DNA of 55,850 nt from Pseudomonas floridensis. Its GTDB lineage: Bacteria; Pseudomonadota; Gammaproteobacteria; Pseudomonadales; Pseudomonadaceae. Where the stretch lies: the NCBI RefSeq assembly GCF_002087235.1, contig NZ_MUIO01000048.1, positions 1-55,850 on the forward strand, in the 5' to 3' direction. Numbering within the stretch: the stretch's first letter is position 1; each line of letters begins with the position of its first letter. A program made the position numbers and the translations under genes. Below are positions 26,407-35,560 of the stretch, piece after piece. A model generated the notes under the pieces. The model saw only the letters and a list, made by a program, of their open reading frames with translations. It made no database searches and was not told where the DNA came from.

Positions 26407-27735
26407 ATGCAAAACTCACACGCCGCCGTGGCGGGCGACAAGCAGGCCGTTTCATCGACAGTGAAACTGTATGTCTGGGCCGCCGTCATCCTTGTCGTTG
26501 CCGAATCGATCGGCGCCTTCAGCATTCCTCTGGGTCCGGGCAAGGTGGTGTTGCTGCCGATGGTCTGGGCGCTGCTGCTGGGCGCAATGATCGGCATTGC
26601 CAGTCGCCGTATGCCGGGCAGCATCGGTATCGATCACGGCACCCAACTGCGCTCAGCCTCGATCCTGCAACCTGCGCTGCTGATCTTCATTGCCAAACTC
26701 GGCCTGGTGGTGGGTGGATCGCTGCCGGTGGTGTTCGCCTCGGGCTGGGCGCTGGTCTTTCAAGAGTTCGGCCACTTTGTCGGCACGGTCATGCTGGGCC
26801 TGCCGGTGGCATTGATGCTGGGCATCAAGCGTGAAGCGATTGGCGCGACCTTCTCGGTCGGCCGTGAGCCAAGCCTGGCAATCATCGGTGAACGTTACGG
26901 CATGGACTCGCCGGAAGGTCGCGGCGTGCTGGCCGAGTACCTGACCGGCACCCTGTTCGGCGCACTGTTCATTGCCATCGTCGCCGGTTTCATCGCCAGC
27001 CTCGGGATCTTCCATCCCAACTCATTGGCGATGGGTTCAGGCATCGGTTCGGGCAGCATGATGGCCGCCGCCGCAGGGGCCATCGCCGCGCAACAGACAC
27101 CGGAAGTCGCCAAAGAAGTGATGACCCTGGCAGCCGCCTCCAACCTGATCACCACCACCATCGGCACCTACTTCACACTGTTCATCTCGCTGCCATTGGC
27201 GGTCTGGGGCTACCGGGTACTCGAACCGCTGATCGGCCGCACCACCAAGGCGTCAATCGGCGAAGACGGATTGCGCCACAGCGACGTATCACTCGACGTG
27301 CCGGAGCTTGGCTGGTCGGGCAAGATCAGCGCGTGGCTGGCCGCCGGTGCGCTGGCATTGATTGCCAACTACGTCGGCTACAAGACGTTGTCCGCCGATG
27401 CCTTTACCGGCATGGGCATCATGATCTTCTGTGCCTTCCTCGGCGAAGCGCTGTGCAGCCTGATTCGTCGCAAGATTCCGGCCGTATGCACCGTGTCGCT
27501 GGTCGCCATGTTCCTGACGTCCCCCGCCTGCCCGTGGGCAGCCGAGATCGCTCGCCTGACCAGCTCGATCAACATGCTGGCGGTTATCACACCGATGCTG
27601 ACCTTCGCGGGTCTGTCGATTGCCAAGGACCTGCCGGCGTTTCGTCGCCTGGGCTGGCGAATCGTGCTGGTGTCGTTTCTGGCCAACTTCGGCACCTTCA
27701 TCGGCGCGGTGCTGATTGCCGAACTGTTCCATTGA
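26407..27735 (+). CDS. DUF3100 multi-TM membrane protein, possible transporter
   Basis: A 442-residue very hydrophobic protein with about 11-12 helices, including LYVWAAVILVVAESIGAF, a Gly/Ser-rich stretch MGSGIGSGSMMAAAAGAIAAQ and VTPMLTFAGL-like ends. It matches the DUF3100 family as I recall it; members lie near amidohydrolases and are thought to be transporters. AGGGG precedes the ATG at 26407; the earlier in-frame start has none. Lying after hglS, it might carry a lysine-pathway compound, but the 435-base gap leaves this open. Confidence 0.75.
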   Translation: MQNSHAAVAGDKQAVSSTVKLYVWAAVILVVAESIGAFSIPLGPGKVVLLPMVWALLLGAMIGIASRRMPGSIGIDHGTQLRSASILQPALLIFIAKLGLVVGGSLPVVFASGWALVFQEFGHFVGTVMLGLPVALMLGIKREAIGATFSVGREPSLAIIGERYGMDSPEGRGVLAEYLTGTLFGALFIAIVAGFIASLGIFHPNSLAMGSGIGSGSMMAAAAGAIAAQQTPEVAKEVMTLAAASNLITTTIGTYFTLFISLPLAVWGYRVLEPLIGRTTKASIGEDGLRHSDVSLDVPELGWSGKISAWLAAGALALIANYVGYKTLSADAFTGMGIMIFCAFLGEALCSLIRRKIPAVCTVSLVAMFLTSPACPWAAEIARLTSSINMLAVITPMLTFAGLSIAKDLPAFRRLGWRIVLVSFLANFGTFIGAVLIAELFH

Positions 27736-27774
27736 TCTGAATGCAAGACCTGTAACGACTCGTTGAAAGGCCTT

Positions 27775-27856
27775 CGTGGACAAGTCCACTCCCACTGCTA
27801 TCCAGCTCGTGGGAGTCCACTCCTACCGCTATCCAGCCCGTGGGACTTGTCCGCGA
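27775..27856. repeat. Dispersed GTGGG/CCCAC intergenic palindromic element
   Basis: Two or three imperfect units with GTGGAC-AA-GTCCAC and CGTGGG...CCTAC arms, separated by GCTATCCAG. They share the CAAGTCCACTCCCAC core with the tandem array at 41511. Elements of this type (GTGGG...CTTGCCCACG) are common REP-like sequences between genes of fluorescent pseudomonads. It lies between two convergent genes and may form hairpins in the transcript. Confidence 0.7.
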
Positions 27857-27901
27857 ATACCCCGGCACATCCGCCAAACACCCTGCACCCGAAATCAGCT
27901 T

Positions 27902-28807
27902 TTACGCCTCATTCACCAGCCAGTCATGCACGGCGCGCCGGGCCGGGGTGTTGAGGGCGCCTTCGCGATAGGCAAGTACATATTTCTTGCGAGCCTTGAT
28001 CGGGTGGCCGAACGGCACGATCAGCGAGCCCTGCTCCAGTTCATCAGTGATCAGCGCCTTGCGCGCGATGGCCACGCCCATGCCCATCCGGGCGGCATCG
28101 ATGGTCAGGTGGTTGCGGTTGAAGGTGTGGCCCCGGCGCACATCGATGCCATCGGCACCAATCGCCGTCAGATAGAACTCCCACTCGGCGTATTCATAGC
28201 TGTCGCGCCAGGCGGTGATGTCGTGCAACAGCGGAAAGTGCACCAGCTGGCTGGGTGTATCCAGCGGCGGTCTGCCTTCAAGCAGCTTGGGCGAGCAGAC
28301 CGGAAACAACTCCTCTTCCAACAAGGGCGTCGTCGACAGGCCGGGATAGCTGCCGTCGTTCAGGTCGATGGCCAGGTCGAAATCGTCGTCACGCAACGAG
28401 CCGCTGCTGTCTTCGGCGATGATACGCAATTGAATGTCTGGAAACGCCGCCTGCAGGCGCGGCAGGCGCGGCATCAGCCACTTGCTCAAGAACGAAGGAA
28501 TGCAGCGCAGCTTGAACACCCCGCCGATTCGTCCTGAATACAGCAGGCGCAGCTCTTCACTGATGCGGCTTTGCACCTCGTTGGCCACGATGGCCAGGCG
28601 CTGCCCTTCGGCAGTCAGTTCCAGGCCGCGCCCGACCCGATGAAACAGCGCAAACCCCAGACGCTCTTCGAGCTGGCGCATCTGCTGACTGATCGCGCCA
28701 GGCGTGACGTGTAGCTCTTCAGCACAACGGGTGAAGGAAAGATGTCGGGCCGCACAGGCGAAGACCTGCAACCAGGCATGCATCTGTGCGTTGAAAATTC
28801 TGCTCAT
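27902..28807 (-). CDS. LysR-family regulator, divergent from sdaA
   Basis: A 301-residue LysR-type regulator of the GcvA-like branch: N-terminal winged helix (FACAARHLSFTRCAEELHV, TPGAISQQMRQLEERLG), linker helix, and a periplasmic-binding-fold effector domain. The ATG is at 28807. It is divergent from the serine ammonia-lyase gene with 128 bases between, so sdaA is its likely target. Ligand unknown; serine or a related amino acid would make sense. Confidence 0.88.
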   Translation of the reverse strand: MSRIFNAQMHAWLQVFACAARHLSFTRCAEELHVTPGAISQQMRQLEERLGFALFHRVGRGLELTAEGQRLAIVANEVQSRISEELRLLYSGRIGGVFKLRCIPSFLSKWLMPRLPRLQAAFPDIQLRIIAEDSSGSLRDDDFDLAIDLNDGSYPGLSTTPLLEEELFPVCSPKLLEGRPPLDTPSQLVHFPLLHDITAWRDSYEYAEWEFYLTAIGADGIDVRRGHTFNRNHLTIDAARMGMGVAIARKALITDELEQGSLIVPFGHPIKARKKYVLAYREGALNTPARRAVHDWLVNEA

Positions 28808-28935
28808 TGAAGAGTTCCGCTAAAGCGTTGCATAGGAACAATCGTTTGTCGTTTCGACGGCTCAAGCCAAAGATGAAGACCAGAAAGAAGGAGTCCTCAA
28901 CTCCTCTGCATCATCTCACTTGAAGGACCTCCGTG

Positions 28936-30312
28936 ATGGCCATCAGCGTCTTCGACATGTTCAAAATCGGCATTGGGCCGTCCAGTTCGCATACCGTCGG
29001 GCCGATGCGCGCCGGGGCGCTGTTCGTGACCGACCTGCGCAATCAGGACCGCCTGCATAGCGTAGAACGTATCGAGGTGCGATTGTACGGCTCTCTGTCC
29101 GCGACCGGCATCGGTCATGGCAGCGACCGCGCCACGGTAATGGGATTGATGGGCGAATGGCCGGACCAGATCGACCCCAGCCAGGTCAACCAACGCATCG
29201 ATGCCCTGCGCGCCGACGGCAATCTGTTGCTGGCAGGCGAACAGTCGATCAACTTCGTCTGGGAGCGCGACATGTGCCTGCTGGACGAAAGCCTGCCGTA
29301 TCACCCTAACGGCATGACGCTGTGTGCGTATGGCAAGTCCGGCGAACTGTATGAGCAGACCTATTATTCGGTGGGCGGTGGTTTCGTGATTGACGCCGCG
29401 CAGGCGGCCAGCGGCGTGCTGGATGCAGACGACACCGTGCTGCCCTACGATTTTTCCAGCGGCGCGCAATTGCTCAAGCTGTGCAAGACCCACGGCCTGA
29501 GCATCTCCGAATTGATGATGGCCAACGAAAAGGTCTGGCGCAGCGAAGAAGAAATCCGCTCGCGGATCATGGTTATCTGGGCCGCCATGCGCGCCTGCGT
29601 CGACAAGGGCCTGACCGAAACCGGGATTCTGCCCGGCGGCCTGAACGTTCGTCGCCGTGCCTATCGGCTGCATCAAAGCCTGCAGAACCTCGACAACCCG
29701 AACGTGATCGGCTCGACCCTCAGCGCTATGGAATGGGTCAACCTGTTCGCCCTCGCCGTCAACGAAGAGAATGCCGCAGGCGGGCGAATGGTGACGGCGC
29801 CGACCAATGGCGCAGCCGGTATCGTGCCGGCTGTGCTGCACTATTTCATGAAATTCAAACCCACGGCCAACGATGACGACGTGGTGCGTTTCTTCCTGAG
29901 CGCGGCTGCCGTCGGCATTCTATGCAAGAAAAACGCCTCGATCTCCGGCGCCGAAGTCGGCTGTCAGGGTGAGGTAGGTTCAGCCTGCGCGATGGCCGCT
30001 GCGGGCCTGGCAGAAATTCTCGGCGCGACGCCCGAGCAGGTGGAAAATGCGGCTGAAATTGGCCTGGAGCACAACCTGGGCCTGACCTGCGACCCGGTCG
30101 GCGGCCTGGTTCAGGTGCCGTGTATCGAGCGCAACGCGATTGCCGCCGTCAAGGCCATCAACGCAGCGCAAATGGCCCTGCGCGGCGACGGCGAGCACTT
30201 CATCTCGCTCGACCACGCCATCCGCACCATGCGCGACACCGGTGCGGACATGCACGACAAATACAAGGAAACCTCACGCGGCGGCCTGGCGGTCAACCTG
30301 ATCGAGTGTTGA
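28936..30312 (+). CDS. sdaA: L-serine ammonia-lyase (iron-sulfur type)
   Basis: A 458-residue cytoplasmic enzyme deaminating L-serine to pyruvate. It has the N-terminal beta domain ([25 protein letters not shown]) fused to the alpha domain, as in the single-chain SdaA form. Cluster-binding cysteines are probably in [31 protein letters not shown] segments (two blocks near residues 329 and 341) and [19 protein letters not shown] precedes the ATG at 28936; the GTG one codon earlier is less likely. It is controlled probably by the divergent LysR gene. Confidence 0.93.
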   Translation: MAISVFDMFKIGIGPSSSHTVGPMRAGALFVTDLRNQDRLHSVERIEVRLYGSLSATGIGHGSDRATVMGLMGEWPDQIDPSQVNQRIDALRADGNLLLAGEQSINFVWERDMCLLDESLPYHPNGMTLCAYGKSGELYEQTYYSVGGGFVIDAAQAASGVLDADDTVLPYDFSSGAQLLKLCKTHGLSISELMMANEKVWRSEEEIRSRIMVIWAAMRACVDKGLTETGILPGGLNVRRRAYRLHQSLQNLDNPNVIGSTLSAMEWVNLFALAVNEENAAGGRMVTAPTNGAAGIVPAVLHYFMKFKPTANDDDVVRFFLSAAAVGILCKKNASISGAEVGCQGEVGSACAMAAAGLAEILGATPEQVENAAEIGLEHNLGLTCDPVGGLVQVPCIERNAIAAVKAINAAQMALRGDGEHFISLDHAIRTMRDTGADMHDKYKETSRGGLAVNLIEC

Positions 30313-30351
30313 TCTGCCCCGCCGAACAGGCGCATTCGTGCACCTTGTCGC

Positions 30352-30376
30352 CCACGTCACTGATTCAGTAACGTGG
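30352..30376. other. Hairpin at the convergent ends of sdaA and lysE-like genes
   Basis: CCACGT-c-ACTGA-t-TCAGT-a-ACGTGG: a near-perfect 11-pair stem with a single mismatch and a one-base loop. It covers the last codons of the LysE-type gene. There is no T-run on either side, so it is a poor classical terminator, but it may protect RNA 3' ends between the two converging transcripts. Confidence 0.45.
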
Positions 30377-30989
30377 ACCCCGAGTAAACAATCCCGCCTG
30401 TGGCGATCAGCAACAGCGTGATACTGGAGAGCAGTTCGATCTTGCGTTTGTACCTCATGGCCAGCTTCTGGCGCATGAGGAAAATGTAGGCGAACAGAAT
30501 CGACAGATCAATGATGATCCAGAGCGCCGACAGCACGGCAATGCTGCCCTTGAACGACCCGGTGACATGGATGAACTGCGGGAAGAACGAGACGAAAAAG
30601 ATAATGTCCTTGGGGTTGGAAATACCTACCAGAAACCCGGTTACCAGGCCGCTGTGCCGCTTGCCGGTCTGTAACGGCACGCCTTCGGGCTCAGGAGTGC
30701 CTCGCAACGCGTGCTTCAAGGCGGCCAGCGACAGATAGGCGATGAAAAAGCACCCCACCAGGCTGATCCAATTGAGCATGCTGGCACTGATCGACAGCGT
30801 GCCCGTCAGGATCAGGGCCGCCACCAGCACCAGGACCAATGACGCCCAATTGGTGCCCAGCGCCGTCAACATTGCACGTCTGGGCCCCGACACCATGCTG
30901 GTATTGACGATCAGGGCCACCACCGGCCCAGGGGTGATGATCAACATGAATACGCTGAACATGTAGATCAGTAGCAACGAAATATCCAT
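30357..30989 (-). CDS. LysE/RhtB-family amino-acid exporter
   Basis: A 210-residue inner-membrane exporter with six TM helices. The N-terminal signature [19 protein letters not shown] and the loop [18 protein letters not shown] are typical of the LysE/RhtB/ArgO family, which exports amino acids and derivatives. The ATG at 30989 is chosen for its fit to the family N-terminus; the longer frame runs into the neighbour. It follows the YqcI/YcgG gene by 23 bases on the same strand, so it probably exports that enzyme's product. Confidence 0.88.
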   Translation of the reverse strand: MDISLLLIYMFSVFMLIITPGPVVALIVNTSMVSGPRRAMLTALGTNWASLVLVLVAALILTGTLSISASMLNWISLVGCFFIAYLSLAALKHALRGTPEPEGVPLQTGKRHSGLVTGFLVGISNPKDIIFFVSFFPQFIHVTGSFKGSIAVLSALWIIIDLSILFAYIFLMRQKLAMRYKRKIELLSSITLLLIATGGIVYSGSTLLNQ

Positions 30990-31012
30990 AACCTGTAATG
31001 CTCGTTCAAGGG

Positions 31013-31792
31013 TCAGGTCGGGTCGACCTGGATGTCCAGAGGCTTGATATGCAAAGGGCAACGGCTCAACGCCAGGCCACCCTTTTCATACAGTTGGTAT
31101 TGCTTCCACTCGAGACTGTTGCGGTCTCCGAAAAAGCCCAGGGTGTCGGGAACCACGCCATCGTTATAATCGGCGATTCGCTGGCGGATCTTCTCTCTGA
31201 CCCGACGCCCGCTTTCTTCCTGCGCACTGGCCACTTCGTCGAAATTTTCCCGAGGATTGACCACGAACACGATGTGCTCGCCTAGTGAGCGGCTCCTCAT
31301 CGCCGTGTGACGCGGGAAACTCATGTTGATGAAAAACGAAAGGCCCGCGAAGTGATAGGTCCACTCCGGCGTCTCGGGATTGACGCTGGCGGTACCCGGC
31401 CATGGGGTGTGATCGTCGTCGTGCAGACGTTGAAGCGCAGCCCAGCCGTGCGCCTGTTCCTGCGCGAGATTGATGAATCCGTTCTCCTCGAATATGACGA
31501 TCAGTGGGCTGAACAGGCGTTTATCCAGTGGCGTTTCTCTAACGAACGCCACATACGCCCGCATGCCGCCAAGAAGGTCGGCCTGTTCCTGCTCCCGGGA
31601 GACGAACAGCATCAGGCAACTTCCGGACTTATTGGCACGGCGCCCGAAAAGACACGGAAAGCCCTTGTCATTCAGCACGTATTCAAATTGTCGGTAGGCC
31701 TTGACCATCCATCGGGTAACGTTGGCAGCATTACGATCAAGGCATTGCTTCAGTTCCGATTGGCATACCAGTATTCCAGACGTGGGCAGCAT
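31013..31792 (-). CDS. YqcI/YcgG-family protein (GntA-like haem N-hydroxylase candidate)
   Basis: A 259-residue soluble protein. FPCLFGRRA (residues 45-53, Cys47) and a block at 151-187 (LSFFINMSFPRH, AMRSRSLG, VFVVNPRENFD) are the features I associate with the YqcI/YcgG family. A member, GntA of guanitoxin synthesis, is a haem-dependent enzyme that N-hydroxylates a guanidino group. The start at 31792 has GAGGGA close upstream; the longer opening adds 31 unlikely residues. It is in an operon with a LysE exporter and divergent from a LysR regulator, suggesting synthesis and export of a modified amino acid. The reaction itself is an inference. Confidence 0.65.
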   Translation of the reverse strand: MLPTSGILVCQSELKQCLDRNAANVTRWMVKAYRQFEYVLNDKGFPCLFGRRANKSGSCLMLFVSREQEQADLLGGMRAYVAFVRETPLDKRLFSPLIVIFEENGFINLAQEQAHGWAALQRLHDDDHTPWPGTASVNPETPEWTYHFAGLSFFINMSFPRHTAMRSRSLGEHIVFVVNPRENFDEVASAQEESGRRVREKIRQRIADYNDGVVPDTLGFFGDRNSLEWKQYQLYEKGGLALSRCPLHIKPLDIQVDPT

Positions 31793-31912
31793 ATTCCCTC
31801 TCGTGCATGACCTGAAAAAGCACTGCCTGATCCTTGTTGTTCTGTCCTGACAGTGAGGAGCCAGGGAGTCTGAAGGGATCTGCACGGGTTGAAAAAGGGA
31901 AAAAGGTGTAAC

Positions 31913-31937
31913 CTATCATGATAAATAATCATGATAG
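31913..31937. promoter_or_regulatory. Perfect palindromic operator between the YqcI/YcgG and LysR genes
   Basis: CTATCATGAT (31913-31922) and ATCATGATAG (31928-31937) are exact inverted arms around a 5-base AAATA spacer. The right arm covers an ATG (31931) that opens the LysR frame, so the downstream ATG at 31946 is the better start. The size and place fit a LysR recognition site controlling both genes. Confidence 0.7.
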
Positions 31938-31945
31938 AACCGGGC

Positions 31946-32872
31946 ATGACTGAACGTATTCCACCGCTTTACGCCCTCAGAGCATTCGAAGTCGCCGCCC
32001 GCTCCTGCTCGTTCACACGGGCTGCGCAGGAGCTTTCGCTAACCCAGAGCGCGATCAGTCGCCACATCCGTACGCTTGAAGAAACCCTGGGATGCCGGCT
32101 CTTCGAGCGCAACGGCCCGAGGCTTTCGCTCAGCGATGAGGGGCGACGCCTGGCCAGCCAATTGAAGATCGGCTTTCGTATCATCGAGGACGCTTGCCAG
32201 CCTTTCAGAGGTAAAGGCACGCACCTGCGGCTCAAAGCGCCATCCACACTGACCATGCGCTGGCTGCTGCATGCGCTGGACGCTTACCAGAACCCGACGC
32301 CGACACTACCGGTCCAGTTGTCCAGCGTCTGGATGGACTTCGACAGCGTCGACCTTTACTCAGAACCGTACGACTGCGCGATTCTGCTGGGTAATGGCAA
32401 CTTCGGAGCAGACGTCGAAACCTGCAAGCTGTTTGACGAGTGGCTGATTCCGATCTGCTCGGCTGAAACCCTGGGTGATCGGCCTTGGGAGCCGGAACGG
32501 TTGCGCAACGCCGATCTCATTCATCCTTCCACCGATCGCCGGGACTGGCGGCGCTGGCTGAAGCGAATGAATCTGTCGGAACTCGTGAGCCTGGACACCG
32601 GCAAAGTATTCGACACCCTCGATCAGGGCATCACTGCGGCAGTGAGGGGCCACGGCGTGTCCATCGGCGACCTCTTTCTGATCGCCAATGAAGTGCACGA
32701 CGGTCAGGTTGTCCTGCCGTTCGACTCCGCCGTCGGCACGGGAGACGCCTACTACCTGGTCTGGTTGCAGGACAGCTTCAAGCGTCAGCGGGTACTGGAA
32801 TTGCGCGAGCACCTGCTGAGTTGCCTCCCGGACATCTCCGGTATCGACGTAAACCTGCTCGCATCGTCTTGA
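31946..32872 (+). CDS. LysR-family regulator (GcvA-like) of the YqcI/YcgG-LysE operon
   Basis: A 308-residue LysR regulator. The N-terminus TERIPPLYALRAFEVAARS is the GcvA-type start, followed by FTRAAQELSLTQSAISRHIRTLE as the DNA-binding helix and a C-terminal ligand domain ending near CLPDISG. The ATG at 31946 matches relatives; the one at 31931 lies inside the palindrome. Genes beside it suggest it switches the operon on for some amino acid or antimetabolite. It ends four bases from the convergent M20 gene. Confidence 0.88.
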   Translation: MTERIPPLYALRAFEVAARSCSFTRAAQELSLTQSAISRHIRTLEETLGCRLFERNGPRLSLSDEGRRLASQLKIGFRIIEDACQPFRGKGTHLRLKAPSTLTMRWLLHALDAYQNPTPTLPVQLSSVWMDFDSVDLYSEPYDCAILLGNGNFGADVETCKLFDEWLIPICSAETLGDRPWEPERLRNADLIHPSTDRRDWRRWLKRMNLSELVSLDTGKVFDTLDQGITAAVRGHGVSIGDLFLIANEVHDGQVVLPFDSAVGTGDAYYLVWLQDSFKRQRVLELREHLLSCLPDISGIDVNLLASS

Positions 32873-32876
32873 GCGC

Positions 32877-34034
32877 TCACGCCAACGGCAGGCACTGCTC
32901 CACCAGCGACGTCCATACCTTCACGCCCGGCTCGATGACCTGGTCGTTGAAGTCGTAGTACGGGTTGTGCAGGGCTGCCGAAGGTTTCTCGCCGTCAACA
33001 CCCATCCAGATGTATGCGCCCGGACAGGCGTGCAGCATGAAGGCGAAGTCTTCGGAGGCCATGGACGGATTGCAACCCCACTGCACATTGGCGTCACCGA
33101 CCGCTGCAACGGCCGCACGACGAATCGTCGCGGCGGCATTGACGTTGTTCTCGGTGACCGGATAGCCGACGTTGTAGACCAGTTCGCCGCGCACGCCGAA
33201 GGCCATCGGCAGACGCTCGACGAATTCGCCGATCCACTGCTGGACTTTCTCGCGCACCGGGGTTTGCAGGCAACGGACCGTGCCACGCAGCACGGCGGTT
33301 TCCGGCAGCACGTTGATCGCTTCGCCCGCGTTGAACTGGGTCACGCTGACCACCGCCGAATCCAGCGGTGACAGACGCCGCGACACGATGGTCTGCAGAC
33401 CCAGGACCAGTTCAGCGGCAGCGATAATCGGATCGTTGCCCTTGTCCGGCATGGCAGCGTGGCTGCCTTTGCCGGTCAGGGTGATTTCGAACGTATCCAG
33501 CGACGCCATCATCGGCCCCGGATTGATCACCACCTTGCCGGCCGGTACGCCCGGCCAGTTATGCAGGCCGTAGATGGCCTGCATCGGAAAGCGTTCGAAC
33601 AGCCCGTCCTCGATCATCCGCTGTGCGCCGCCAAGATTCTCTTCAGCGGGCTGGAAGACAAAATGCACGGTGCCGCGAAAGCGTCGGGTTTCGGCCAGAT
33701 GCCGGGCGGTGGCGAGCAGTATCGCGGTATGACCGTCATGCCCGCAGGCATGCATGCAGCCCTTGTGCGCGGATTTGTGCACGCTGTCGCCCAGTTCCTG
33801 AATCGGCAAGGCGTCCATGTCGGCACGAATGCCGATGGTGGGTCCGTCACCGGTGCGCAGGGTGCCGACCACGCCGGTTCCGCCCAGACCGCGATGGACC
33901 TCAAGGCCAAAGCCGGTCAGCAACTCAGCCACTGCGTCGGAGGTTTTCAGTTCCTGAAACCCCAGCTCCGGGGCCGCATGAATCCTGCGGCGCCAGACCG
34001 TGGCTTCTTCGATCAATGTCTTGGAAATCGTCAT
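32877..34034 (-). CDS. M20-family amidohydrolase (hippurate/N-acyl-amino-acid hydrolase type)
   Basis: A 385-residue metallohydrolase. Signatures: IRADMDALPIQE, the metal-binding HACGHDGHTAILL, the PAEENLGG general-base Glu, a dimerisation domain with GKGSHAAMP, and late SEDFAFML. The family removes acyl groups from N-acyl amino acids (hippurate, indole-acetyl and acetyl conjugates). GGAG is well placed before the ATG at 34034; a GTG at 34043 is in frame. It is last in the five-gene minus-strand operon starting at 38139, so it may release a substrate the other enzymes use. Confidence 0.85.
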   Translation of the reverse strand: MTISKTLIEEATVWRRRIHAAPELGFQELKTSDAVAELLTGFGLEVHRGLGGTGVVGTLRTGDGPTIGIRADMDALPIQELGDSVHKSAHKGCMHACGHDGHTAILLATARHLAETRRFRGTVHFVFQPAEENLGGAQRMIEDGLFERFPMQAIYGLHNWPGVPAGKVVINPGPMMASLDTFEITLTGKGSHAAMPDKGNDPIIAAAELVLGLQTIVSRRLSPLDSAVVSVTQFNAGEAINVLPETAVLRGTVRCLQTPVREKVQQWIGEFVERLPMAFGVRGELVYNVGYPVTENNVNAAATIRRAAVAAVGDANVQWGCNPSMASEDFAFMLHACPGAYIWMGVDGEKPSAALHNPYYDFNDQVIEPGVKVWTSLVEQCLPLA

Positions 34035-34039
34035 GTCGA

Positions 34040-35557
34040 TCACTCCAGGCTCGCGCCGTAACCAAAGCTGGCGGCGGGTTGGGCGGCGGTCTCGACCCAG
34101 ACGCTTTTCACTTCGCTGTATTCGCGCAACGCATCCAGACCGGAAGAACGACCATAGCCGCTCTCACCATAGCCGCCAAACGGCGAGCTGACGTGGATGG
34201 TCTTGTAGCCGTTGACCCAGAATGTTCCGGCACGTACTTGCTTCGCCACCCGATGTGCACGCCCGACGTCACGGGTCCAGACGCCACCCGCCAGGCCGAA
34301 ACGGCTGTCGTTGGCGATACGGATCGCATCGTCCTCATCCTTGAACGGAATCGCCACGACTACCGGGCCGAAGATTTCTTCCTGAGCGCAATACAGGTCG
34401 TTGGTGCCCGCCAGCACGGTCGGGTTGATGTAGTAACCCGGTCTGACGGGGATCGGATCGGCCTGCTCACCAACCAGCCTGGCGCCGTCTTTCAAGGCAC
34501 CCTCAACCATGGTTTTCACATGGTTGTACTGCTTGGCGTTGTTGATCGGGCCGATCTGGGTTTCCGGATCGCTTGGGTCACCGACCTTGAATCGGGTCGC
34601 CGCCGTCGCCAGAGCGTTAGTGAATTTCTCGAAGATCGATTCCTGTACCAGCAGGCGCGAGCCGGACACACAGCTCTGCCCTGCCCCGGAGAAAATGGCC
34701 GCCTGAGCACCGCGCAGTGCCACATCCAGGTCGGCGTCGTCGAACACGATGTTGGCCGACTTGCCACCCAGTTCCAGCACGGCGGGAATGCAGCGCTGCG
34801 CGGCAGCGACGGCAATATGTCGGCCGGTCGCGGGCGAGCCGACGAATACGACTTTGCGAATGTCGGCCCTGGCAATGAACGCCTGACCGATAGAATGCCC
34901 GAAACCGGCAATCACGTTGACCAGCCCTTTGGGCACACCGGCGCGCTCGATCAGTACGCCGACCATCAGCGAGCTCAACGGCGTGAGTTCCGAAGGCTTG
35001 AGAATCACGGCATTGCCTGCCGCAATGGCCGGTGCGATCTGCCAGCCGCAGGTGAAGATCGGCGCGTTCCACGGGGTGATTTGCAGCACGGTGCCCAGCG
35101 GTTCGTACGTCACGTAATTCAGGTGCGTGGTCGGCACCGGAATGATCTCGCCGTGCAGTTTGTCTGCCCAACCGGCGTAATACTCGAACATCTCGGCAAC
35201 CTTGAGCACCTCAACGCGGGCATCGCGGATCGGCTTGTTGGCGGTCAGGGATTCGATCTGTGCAAGGTTTTCCAGCTCGTCACGAATCAGCGTACCGATC
35301 TGATACATGGCACGCCCGCGAGCCTGGGCGGTCAGCGCCCACCACTGGGTCTGCGCGAACCTGGCGGCGCTGTCGGCTTTTTCCACCAGCGATTCATCGG
35401 CGTCGGGAAAGCTCAGCAGCAGGCTGTCGTCATGGGCATTGCGCACTTCGACGGGCGCACCGTGGCCTTCGATGAACTCACCGCCCACGTAGCTGGCGAT
35501 GACACTGCGATCGCCCCAGTAAGGACGCATCAGTTCGAGGATTTTTGCAGTGCTCAT
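34040..35557 (-). CDS. NAD(P)-dependent aldehyde dehydrogenase
   Basis: A 505-residue ALDH-superfamily enzyme with LQITPWNAPIFTCGWQIAPA, catalytic Glu in VLELGGKSA and Cys in FSGAGQSCVSGSRL. The C-terminal PFGGYGESGYGRSSG matches the betaine/gamma-aminobutyraldehyde-like group. GGAG lies eight bases before the ATG at 35557. It sits three bases after the dehydrogenase gene upstream, so they are one transcript; it would oxidise an aldehyde made by an earlier enzyme. Substrate unknown. Confidence 0.88.
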   Translation of the reverse strand: MSTAKILELMRPYWGDRSVIASYVGGEFIEGHGAPVEVRNAHDDSLLLSFPDADESLVEKADSAARFAQTQWWALTAQARGRAMYQIGTLIRDELENLAQIESLTANKPIRDARVEVLKVAEMFEYYAGWADKLHGEIIPVPTTHLNYVTYEPLGTVLQITPWNAPIFTCGWQIAPAIAAGNAVILKPSELTPLSSLMVGVLIERAGVPKGLVNVIAGFGHSIGQAFIARADIRKVVFVGSPATGRHIAVAAAQRCIPAVLELGGKSANIVFDDADLDVALRGAQAAIFSGAGQSCVSGSRLLVQESIFEKFTNALATAATRFKVGDPSDPETQIGPINNAKQYNHVKTMVEGALKDGARLVGEQADPIPVRPGYYINPTVLAGTNDLYCAQEEIFGPVVVAIPFKDEDDAIRIANDSRFGLAGGVWTRDVGRAHRVAKQVRAGTFWVNGYKTIHVSSPFGGYGESGYGRSSGLDALREYSEVKSVWVETAAQPAASFGYGASLE

Positions 35558-35560
35558 CAC

